This document shows positions 11,618 through 23,438 of a stretch of DNA of 64,000 nt, piece by piece. The stretch is taken from the NCBI GenBank assembly GCA_012295275.1, contig CM022678.1, forward strand, positions 12,181,829 through 12,245,828. The letters run 5' to 3'. Both the position numbers and the translations under genes were made by a program. Source of the DNA: Chrysomallon squamiferum. Taxonomy: Eukaryota > Mollusca > Gastropoda > Neomphalida > Peltospiridae. Numbering within the stretch: the first letter of the stretch is position 1; every line of letters starts with the position of its first letter. The notes under the pieces were generated by a model. The model was not told where the DNA came from and did no database searches. It saw only the letters and a list, made by a program, of their open reading frames with translations.

Positions 11618-14314
11618 GAAATGGCAAATATCAGTTGTATAATTAATTATACTTTATTATAAGCAAAGATTGGTGTTCACATCACTTGTAAGCATGCAGA
11701 CTATATTCAGCATGTTTGTACAGTAAAGTACATTTTTAATAATCAAGAGTTCACTTGTATTCACTTTCCTGTGGAGTTTAATTATAAATATTTCTGTTTA
11801 TTTTACAGAAGGGAAGAAATTAAACAGCTGCTGGGTGATGATGAAGCACCACTGTCTTTAACAGTTTTCCCCAGGTTTGTTGTTACCTTTACCTTACAAA
11901 ACAACAATCAGTAATTATGTGCATGAAGAGTGTGAAAAAAAAAAGCATATTGAAAATGATTTTACATTTATAAACATCATTTGTTTCTACGAATTGCTTG
12001 AATATGTGCACGAAGAGTTTACAGTGTGAAAAAACTTGCATGTTGAAAATGATTTTACATTTATAAACATCATTGTTTCTAAAAATTGCTTGAATGTGTG
12101 TAGATTTCTAAACATTCGGACTGTTTTGTTAAACGTTGTAGGTTGGGGTGTGGCCAGTTCACTGATCCGCCCTATGAAGCAAATCCATCCTCAGGAGCAT
12201 CAAGGTCAATATTTTACCCTGACGAGGCTATCAACAGTGGCCATCCTAGATTCAAGTAAATTTTTTTATCATTCTTTTCAAAAAAACTAACTTAGTACAA
12301 GAGTCACCGATTTTTCACTAATTTCTTACTCCTCCATGGACTTTAAAATCACATTTAAATGGACTATGTACATTTTGAATGTATGATTGCAATGCAGCTC
12401 TGTACAAAGGTTTATTGGTTTGTTTTTTTTTAACTTAGAAATAGCTTAAGAATTCTTATAGTTATTGTTGACTTGATGAATTGTTGGTAAGTGTATAGTT
12501 TTAATCTGATTGCTTTCAGAACCTTAACAAGAAATATCCGTGAAAGGCGAGGAGCAAAGGTTGCTATTAACATACCAAGTGAGTGAGCTCATTTTGTTTA
12601 TTTTTTATTTTTTTTTTAGCTTGATTATTAAAACCATAAAATAGCTCTCTTTGCATCAGAAATAAATGGTTATGATAAAAGGCCAGGTTTACTTAAAACG
12701 TAATCTTCCTTTATTCTCAGTCATCATTAATCTTCAACATTATTTTATTATCACAGTCCTACTTTTCTTTTTTTAAAGGAATTAATATCTCTACAGACTT
12801 AGTCTAGCCCCCTTTTTTAACATTTAATTTTTGTTTTATCACTAATAAATTGTCAACAGCATTTCTAAAGAATAAGTCAAGTTGACTTTGTTTTATAATG
12901 AAAAAGATAAAGAAATACCGAATTAAATATATATATATACACAATAAATTTCCTTTTACAAAGATGATGCTTACAACAGATCTTTTCCTCATTATCAACC
13001 CAAGAAAGGCTTCAGTAGGTTTTTCTCTTAGAGAGTGATACTCTGACAAGTATTTACTGTTCACATTTCACATACTGCAGTGACATTATTGTCATTTCAG
13101 TTTTCAAAGACAAAAACACAAAAGAACCATTTATTGAAGACTTCTCGCAGCTTGGTGACAACGGCAAATCTCAGAGTGCAGCCCTGCCCGACCACATCTA
13201 CATGGACTGCATGGGCTTTGGCATGGGCTGCTGCTGTCTGCAGGTGACTTTCCAGGCCTGCTGCATGGCTGAGGCTCGACTCTTGTACGACCAACTGTCC
13301 ACTCTCTGCCCCATATTTGTAAGTAGCTTTAAAACATCACTGAGCAGAGTGTCTTCTTTTACATAAAACATCACTGCAGAGTGTCTTCTTTTACATAAAA
13401 CATCACTGAGCAGAATGTCTTCTTTTACATAAAACATCACTGAGCAGAGTGTCTTCTTTTACATAAAACATCACTGTGCATAATGTCTTCTTTTAAATAA
13501 AACATCACTGAGCAGAGTGTCTTCTTTTAAATAAAACATCACTGTGCAGAATGTCTTCTTTTAAATAAAACATCACTGTGCAGAATGTCTTCTTTTAAAT
13601 AAAACTTCTATTAAAATGAGTCTTTTCATGTACAGTGGTACATTTTAGATCAAATATCTTAGGTTTGTTTGGTAGTCTTCATTTTGTTTTTATTGCCACA
13701 AAAATAAAAAAAAATAAAAATGCAACCAACAGAAAATCTTTATTTATATAATTGTTTTAATAATGTCTTTTTAAGTTGAATATTTGTCTTTGTAAATAGC
13801 ATAGCTTTTCACATGAATGTCTTTTTTAAATATTTAATTTTGTATTTAAGTTAAATAGTTGTCTTCATACATTATACATCTTTCAACATAGAATATCTTC
13901 TTTTTTTTTTTATTTATTTATTTATTTCTTTTTTTTAATGTTTTTTTAAGTTGTGTATCTTATTTTGTAAGTGATGGAATTTTTTACGTACAATATTCTT
14001 TATTTAATTATTATTTAATAATTTTGTGTATAAGTTGAATATCTGTGTAGGTAGCATCCCTTTTGAAATGGAATATTTTTATTTAGTTAAGTTTGCAGAG
14101 TTGATTCAAAATTAGAATTCTGTATATTAACAAATCTTACTCCATATAATTGTGCCCAGTATTTTTGCAATTGTGTCTTAGAAACAAGACACAATTTTAG
14201 TTGCTTGAAAAAAACTTAAATATTTTTTTTTTCAATGTAGTATATTTCTTGCTAAAAAGAATAATAATTTTTTTCCCTTCTTTTTAATATATCTTAATTT
14301 TCTTTTAAATTCTT

Positions 14315-14345
<31 letters not shown>

Positions 14346-15867
14346 CTACAAGCATTTAATGATTGTTATGTTCCTTCCCCATTCCTGTCCCTCTGAACAA
14401 GCAATAACAAATCAGTAATACATCAGCATGGAAAGAAAAACACGAAAATTATATATCTTGATTAAATTTCAACTAGCTGTTTATTATTTAGTTTTTACAT
14501 GAGTTATTACACTTGCATGAAGACTTAATAGTAATCTTGCCCACAAAAATATAGCAGATTATCTAAATATTTCAAAATTTTAAACTGTTTCTTCTTATTT
14601 GTTAACATCTGTTGACAACAGATTCCTAGTATTTTTAAAAACAATAAAGGAATAGTTTCTGCTTGGTCAGTCATCATATTTGTTACTTCATTAAAAATAA
14701 TTTCTCTGACTCTACTAGAAATGTTCTGTGTATTTTATTATTATCAAATTGAGAAAGTAATTGCAATTAAATCAGCAGACAAACTTTCTTTAAAACCCTT
14801 TCTTGTTTTCTCTCTATTTGATACAGTTTATACTCTGTGCAATCACGGACTATAATCTTATGACTGATCTTTCTGGCCAGTCTAAAACTCGTCTAAGGAT
14901 GCTAACATGAAACTACAATTTTTGATTACTATATCGCTAAATATTTGAATAATTCTGTGAACAGACTGCAAGAAAATACATTTTTTCGAAAAAAAACAGT
15001 TTTTTCAGAAAAACATCTCTTCGTATAACAAATAAACCGTGAAAGCGTTGTAGTTTGCATGAACCCAGCTTTCTCCGTAGCCTCCGTCAACTAGCATCAC
15101 ATACACCTGGTCTCCGAAGGCCAGTTTGCTGATTGTCTGGATGCTGCTGGACGGGTAGAAACCAGCATTCTTGCTGTCGTCTGCCCACAGAGCAGCCACG
15201 GGTCGGTTGTTGATGAAAATCCTCGCGTTCACCTTGGCCCCTGGGTGTGACATGAGATAGAGAGAGATGACGTAGATGCCTGGAATTGACGTCATGAAGA
15301 CGCCCGAAGTGTTGTCGTAGTTGTCTGCTAGGTCGATCAGTTTGAGGTCAAAGGGGATGATGACGTTTTTGTCAGGGCCAAAGTGGTCAGTGAGCACCGC
15401 TGTGGATGCAGCCTGAAGTTTTACTTGTGGAAGGTCTTCAGTTGTGTTGGCTGCTGGTCCTGGTGGTCCTGGTTAAAATAAAATTGAGAAATATAAGAAC
15501 AAATAACACACGTTTTAAAATTTTTAACTCATTGAGACTACATAACTATATAGTTACATACATTATGTAGATAGATTACAGAGATATGGATATAGAAAAT
15601 GATATAGATAGATATACATGCTATTTGCTATTTATTTACTTATGTTTTTTTGAGAACTAATGAAAAATAATCATTAGAGCCTGACTTTTCCCCCTTTTTA
15701 ACAGTTAACTTTTCTTTTGTCACTTTTAAATTGTTAAATAACACCACTAAAGACTAAGACTAGCCTTAATGAAAATATAGAAAAAATATTAAATTATATT
15801 ATATAAAATATATATGTATAATATATAGATATAAAATTGTTTTTCAAAGATTTTGTTTCTTTGTCTG

Positions 15868-15904
<37 letters not shown>

Positions 15905-17725
15905 ATTTCATTGTATAGGTAACTTTGGTTTGTTTAATTTTGGATTTAATTTTTTTAAAGTTCACTCACCTCTTTCTCCTTTGTCTCCTTTTTCTCCTTT
16001 TGGGCCTCGAGCTCCTTGTAACCGACTGGCTCCTTTTTTGTTTGCTCTCTTTTTCTTTTTGGCAGCATCTTGTCTACCTGAAAGAACAGAAAACAAAAAT
16101 TACTATTATTGTGCAAATCCAGATATTAAGTTTTAAAATATATCTATTTCTCTCTTTCTCATTTTGTGTGTTCATTTAGAAGTAAAATAGAAGGGGTCTA
16201 AAATATTGAGTTGCTAAAAACAGCACAAAAAAAAGACAATGGAACTGTATTAATATTTACCTGTACTCTTTGGTTTCATTAATTATGGGTTTGTTTTTAA
16301 TGAAGAGAGTTTGGAAGTGTTATCTAAACACAAACCTGCTGGTGACATTAACATAGGCATAGGCTGTGGAGTGTCACCAGTGTGACCTTGAACTTCAGGA
16401 CGAGAAGAATTTGCAGAAATCTTCTTCTTCTTCCTTATACGTCTTGGTTTTGTTTTCTTCTTTGATGAACTTGACACAGTCACTTTAGTAGTTGTTGCTC
16501 TGTTTGTCCCCGAGGTTGCTGATTGTTTAGAAGATGATGGTGTTGGTGTTGTCAGGTTTTCTGTATTAGATGAGGTTTGTCTGTTTTTTCTAGTTTTGTC
16601 GCCCCTTTCTTTTGGTGATGTTATATGTGTACTGGTATTCAGTTGTGTGGTTGTTTTTCTGGGAGATGTTTGTATTGATGGTGTTCTAGAAGATTTCTTC
16701 CTAGCAGGATTAGAACTTGATATCTCAGATCTTGTTTGAGGTGCATTTGAATTTGCACCACCATCATCATCATCATCGTCGTTGTCTTGGTTATTGGTCT
16801 TATCATCCTTATTATCATCATCTTTGTTATCATCATCAGAGGCATGGTCATTATTCTCAGGTATATGCTCATCATTGAGAGAGATTCCAATTCCTCCATT
16901 ACCAGTGTTTGTGTTTTCTGACTGTGTCTGTCTGTTTGAAGTTGTGTTATTTGGTATCCACAGTTTGATGTTAGAGTCATCAGTTGTTTGCTGTGTGGCG
17001 GAGCTGGTCGTTGTTTCACCTGTCTTCACAGACTTTCTTCTCAACTCAGTTGTTGTAGCTGCTGCCGTTGTAGCTGCTTGCTTCAAAGATGGTTTTGCAT
17101 CTGTTACTGTTGTGTATATTTTGTTGTTCTCATATTTTTTTGTAGCCTTTAATGAGGACTCTGTTGTCGTGTCCTTTTTTGTTGATGTTTGTTTATTTGA
17201 GGTTGTTGTTGATGATGTTGTCAAGGTTGTGTTGGTAGTATTTTGTTCAGCAGTTGTTGGTTTCCATGACGATTCTCCACATACTGTGATGAGAGTGAGG
17301 TAAACAGTAACCAGAATCTTCATGTTTACGATCATTACTTCTTCAGTCCATAAACATATCTAACAATATCTACATATATAACAATCATTATGAATATATT
17401 TATAAATAAGTTAAACAGCAAAAAGAACAGTAACATATCTAAGGAACGGCAAATTGATTTTATTATACATTAACCCAGATCAAACTGCAAAGTTCATTAG
17501 CTACATTTAAAATTTTGTTTAGGATTATATGTGTAATTATGTGTAATTATTTAAATACAGACTGTTATATTCTTTGGCACTGTTATATTGATTAATTTTA
17601 GACAAATAATAAAAAAATATATTAGTACAAATTATTATGTGTTACTATTTCATGCATTTTGTTCTAACTATAACTTAATTTGATTATTTTATATATTTAT
17701 TTATTTATTATTATAATTATTGTGG

Positions 17726-17764
<39 letters not shown>

Positions 17765-18149
17765 GGTATTTTAAAATAAAGGAGAGAAAATATATTTAAA
17801 TGTTATTTTTATATGATAATTTAACTCACCTTGTGTGATCAGAACGTTTCTCCTGTTTCCACTTTGTTCCACTGATAAAAATTAGTGAAAGAAGACAGTG
17901 TTTTAAAAAATAAACAGGAAAAGGCAGAATTCTTGTTTATTTCTGCCTTAACAGACCCAATCAATGTTTGTCATCAACGGTTGATGTGTTGACACAGAGA
18001 TCACAGAATTGACAGAAAGAGCTTAAGTGACATAGAAAAAGCTTGTCTTAAAGTGAGGGTGTGTGTGTGTGTGTGTATGTATGTGTGTATGATATAAAAT
18101 TATGTATGTTTAAGTGTATGTGTTTTTGTGTCTATAAGATAGTGTGGTA

Positions 18150-18197
<48 letters not shown>

Positions 18198-21100
18198 ACA
18201 GAGAGAGATTTTGATTATATATTGATAGATTTTTATTTAGTTATTTTTAAGATTACACATTTATTTTTTTATTTTTTTATTTATTATGAAGAGGAGTTTA
18301 GAATATATAAATTTTCACTTGCATTTTGCATTTTTGATGAATCTGTATCATTAAAAATATTTCCAACTAGCAAAAAATAAGTCCATATTTGAGAAGTGAA
18401 AACTGTCAACATTGCATGGTGCTCTCAGGATATAGTGGAATTTTTTTCACATGGTTAACATATTTTTAAAGTTGTTCTTGCTCTGATAAAATTCTGGGTG
18501 TATTTTATTAAATTATTCTTCTTGTGAATTTACATTTGTCCATATTTTTGATTTTTTACATCTTTGTTGCTTCTGTATTAATTATTAGACAGCTGTGTTT
18601 TTAATTTAACTATTTATTTATTTATTACTTTATCATCATCATCATCATCATTATTACTATTATTATTACTTTTTTGGGGTGAGATGACAGCTTTCTTCTA
18701 TTTCTGAGATGACAGATAGAGAACAGAGAATTTGTTTTGTTTGTGTTTTAGTGACCATTAAATTTTTAGCTGTCTCTAATCTAGTTAGATTTCCATATAA
18801 TTAGAATTTATTTTAATTTACATACTTGTCCACGCTGTATTAATTACATAGTATTTGTGTGTGAGATTAATGCACACACACACACACACACACTCACAGC
18901 ATTGCAGTCTTTCTGAGTTGAGGTTAATTTGTAAATACATATTGTGTTTCACAGTTAAAGTTAATCTGTTGTTTTTCTTTGTTGAAGTTAATCTACACAT
19001 GTAAGCTGTGTTTCTCTGTTGAGGTTGTTCAGTACATTGATGTATTACATGTTGATGTTAATGTAGACATATTTACGTTGATTCATTAATCTATACATGT
19101 TCTCTGCTAAAATAATCCATACATGTTCAATACTGCACAGATTAATCTACAGGGTTTCAAAATTATTGATCTTTTCATATCTGAGGTTAATCTACACATT
19201 TACTGTGTTTCTTTGTTGAGGTTAATCAGTTTTTACATATGCTGTGTTGAACTAATCTACACATGTATTCTGTGTTTCTGAGTTAAGGTTTTTAATCTAC
19301 ACAACTACTGAGTTTCTGTTTTGATGTTGATTTATACATGTATGCTTGTTTCTCTATTGAAGTTAATCTGTATATATGTATACTGTGTTTCACTGTTTAG
19401 GTTAATCTACAAATATCTTCTGTGTTTCTTAACTGAATTTTAATTTATATATTATTCTGTATTTGTGCTAACTGAGGTCAACCAACACATATTTTAAAAA
19501 ATTACATTTGCTGTTTTTTAGTACTGATGTTAATCTATGTTGCATTCTAGTACTGAGGTTAATCTACTTTATTTTCAGTTAGCTTTGAGTGCAGCCTCGC
19601 CCGTGTATCGAGGTTATCTCTCGGACATCGACTCTCGCTGGACAGTGATTTCTCAGTCAGTGGACGACCGCACACCACAGGAACGAGGTCTGGAGGTCAG
19701 TATGTGTAGGTCACACAGATAACAGAGTTGTTTGTTTAGACTTTGTATCAGAGACGCAGATAGAGAGCTAGCAGAGAGTTAGTATCAGAGACAAGATAGA
19801 GAGCTAGCAGAGATTTAGTATCAGAAACAAGATAGAGAGCTAGCAGAGATTTAGTATCAGAAACTCAGATAGAGAGCTAGCAGAGATTTAGTATCAGAGA
19901 CAAGATAGAGAGCTAGCAGAGATTTAGTATCAGAAACAAGATAGAGAGCTAGCAGAGATTTAGTATCAGAAAAAAGATAGAGAGCTAGCAGAGATTTAGT
20001 ATCAGAAACAAGATAGAGAGCTAGCAGAGATTTAGTATCAGAAACAAGATAGAGAGCTAGCAGAGATTTAGTATCAGAGACAAGATAGAGAGCTAGCAGA
20101 GATTTAGTATCAGAGACAAAATAGAGAGCTAGCAGAGATTTAGTATCAGAAACAAGATAGAGAGCTAGCAGAGATTTAGTATCAGAAACAAGATAGAGAG
20201 CTAGCAGAGATTTAGTATCAGAGACAAGATAGAGAGCTAGCAGAGATTTAGTATCAGAGACAAGATAGAGAGCTAGCAGAGATTTAGTATCAGAGACAAG
20301 ATAGAGAGCTAGCAGAGATTTAGTATCAGAGACAAGATAGAGAGCTAGCAGAGATTTAGTGTCATTTTTTAAAAAATACTTAAAAAACACCTGATGTTAA
20401 CACTTCCTTTACTGTGATGTTCTTGTTATTTATCTTTTTAGTTTGTAAATTTGCGGCTAGTTAATTTCTTAACTAAATCAAGTAAACGAGATTCCGATGC
20501 TGCTGATAGGCCACTATGTCACTCTGTGATGTTTAAACTGGCTTGTTTTGTTTACTTACAGCCTCTTGAGCCAGGCAGCTACAGGATAAACAAATCAAGG
20601 TACGATTCGATTGACAGCTACCTGTCTCCTGAAAGTAAGATTTACAACGACATTGACCTTGTGTACGACAAGCAGCTGTACCAGGAAATGATTGATGCAG
20701 GTAACCATGGCAACCGGTTGTAGCTTCTTTAATTTAGATCTTTGATTATATCATTTATATTAATTTTGATCTTTGGTTATATCATTTACGTTAATTTGGA
20801 TCTTTGGTTATATCATTTATGTTAATTTGGATCTTTCTTTATATCATTTATGTTAATTTGGATCTTCGGTTATATCATTTATGTTAATTTGGATGTTTGG
20901 ATATATCATTTATATTAATTTAGATCGAAAGGTTATATCATTTGTATTAATTTAGATCAAAAGGTTTTATCATTTATTATAATTCATTTGGATGCTCACA
21001 AAATAACTCAAATAACTAAGATTTTTTTTCACTCAGTTCATTCTTTCTGATAAGCAAATCTTCTTTTAATACACAAGGTTATATTTACTATTATTACAGA

Positions 21101-23094
21101 AACAGTAATATTTTGATAACACAAGTTATATCATTATTAAAAATGGTATTATCTGAGTTCAGTGTTTATCTTTACAGGTAAAATAGTGATTATTTTATAT
21201 CATATAATATTTTATAACTGTCATCTTCATACCTCTGTCTGACACCCAACGGCCAAACTGCTTATTGTGCTGGGAGTCATTAAGCAAACATTGATTCATT
21301 CATAAATACAAGAATAGTTGTTATTTAATTACAAGCATAATATTTTGTAGTCGCATGCATGGTAATTATTTTTTAATTAGTTTTGATAGTTCATTTATTA
21401 AATGATATTTATTAAAATAAAAGGTAATTTTTAATTTTATTTACAGGTATTGATAATTAATTTATTATTGGTGTGATAGTTAATACAATAACAGGTATTT
21501 TTTTAATTGCAGGTGTAGATAATTAATTTATTAGTGGTGTGATAGTTAATATAATAACAGGTATTTTTTAATTACAGGTGTAGATAATTAATTTATTATT
21601 GGTGTGATAGTTAATATAATAACAGGTAATTTTTTTAATTACAGGTGTTGATGATGCTTTATCTAAACATATGGCTCACCTTTTTATTCGTGATCCAATC
21701 ACTTTGTTCAGTGAAAACCTGGACCAGAATGACGAGGAGGACACCAATCATTTTGAGGTTTTTATTATTTAATATTTCTTACTTCTTTCATGTGGTATTT
21801 AATTTTTATATATTATTATTATTATTATTATTATTAATTTAGTTTTTTCTAAATGAAATCATTTTAATAGATTTGTTATAATCATTGTTATTTGTATCAT
21901 TATTAATAATATTGTTATCGGTTCTAACTTTTGTAACACTGTTATCATGTTATGTTTCATTTTATACAAAATTTCAAATTTACAAGATACCGTGGACATA
22001 GATAAAAAGAAAATAAAAATAAAAAAAATAATAAGAAAGAGAAAATAAGAAAGATATAATCTTTGCTTCTGAAATTTCCAGGATTTTTCAGATTTATTCA
22101 TTATGTGACTGAAGTATTGACAAACTGCACAATTCTCTTAAATTTTTGGATTCAGCTATCTTGTCATTAAAAATTCTATTTTTAGAATATCCAGTCAACC
22201 AATTGGCAGACAATGAGATTCAAGCCTCCGCCTCCGAATTCAGACATTGGTTGGCGAGTGGAATTTCGACCAATGGACTGCCAGCTCACAGATTTTGAAA
22301 ATGCTGCCTATGTTGTCTTCATTGTCCTTCTTACCAGAGCCATCTTGAGTTTTAAACTCAATTTTCTTATTCCTATCTCTAAGGTAAATTATAAAATCTG
22401 AGTATATTTGAGTCAGATGTTAATGTATTTAGTGTTCAGTTGTGTTGTTTGTTTGTGACTGTAAAGCTTGTGTCTGTGGTGAAAACATACATACACATAC
22501 AAACAAATGTGTTTATTTCATGTAAATTTAATTTTTTTCACATCTAAATTAAATGATCACAAAATCATAATTCATTCTAATTTTTATTTTGTTATTAAGA
22601 ATTACAAACAATATTTTTATAATATTTTTAATATCATGAACCAGAAGTATCAGTTATTATTTTCATTTTAAGGACATTTATTTATATCATGTATTTTATG
22701 TCCTGAACTTGAAGAATAAATATTTAATTAAATATTTGTTTTCTTTCATATTTCAGGTAGATGAAAATATGAAAACTGCTCATGAGAGAGATGCTGTTCG
22801 GAATGGGAAATTCCACTTTAGAAAAGATGTCCTCACTGGTACTAATAGCTGATAATGTCAGAGTTTTAATTATTTTATTGTAAATTAACATTATTATTTT
22901 CATTATTATTACTATTACTACTACTACTACTATTATTATTATTATCATTATTATTATTAATACTATTATTGTTTCTACCACTACAACTATTATTATAATT
23001 ATAATTATTATTATTATTATTATTACTTTTGTAATTATTACTATTATTATTACTCAAAAGTAACATAGTTTTTACTATTATTCTGAAATAAATA

Positions 23095-23125
<31 letters not shown>

Positions 23126-23407
23126 TTATCATTACTGTTATTATCACTGTTATTATCACTATTATTATTACAATTATTAGTTATTATTACTATGATTATT
23201 ATTATTATTGTTATTACTATTATATTATTACATTATTATTATTAATATTACTATTATTACTGTTACTATTATTACTATTATTATTATTATTATTATTATT
23301 ACTGTTGTTATTATCACTATTATTATTACAATTATTATTACTATGATTATTATTATTATTGTTATTACTATTATTATTATTAATATCATTACTATTATTA
23401 CTGTTAC

Positions 23408-23438
<31 letters not shown>

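Noticed and set aside
16782-17303. 173-codon plus-strand open frame
   Set aside because: Complement of the low-complexity C1q stalk exon; Val/Ser/Leu-rich with no domain and no supporting splice context.
19747-20361. Regular array resembling CRISPR repeats
   Set aside because: Units are contiguous without unique spacers, and the genome is eukaryotic; it is a minisatellite.
19857-20390. 177-codon minus-strand open frame made of a repeated 12-residue unit
   Set aside because: It is the translation of a 36-bp minisatellite; a period divisible by three keeps the frame open by default.
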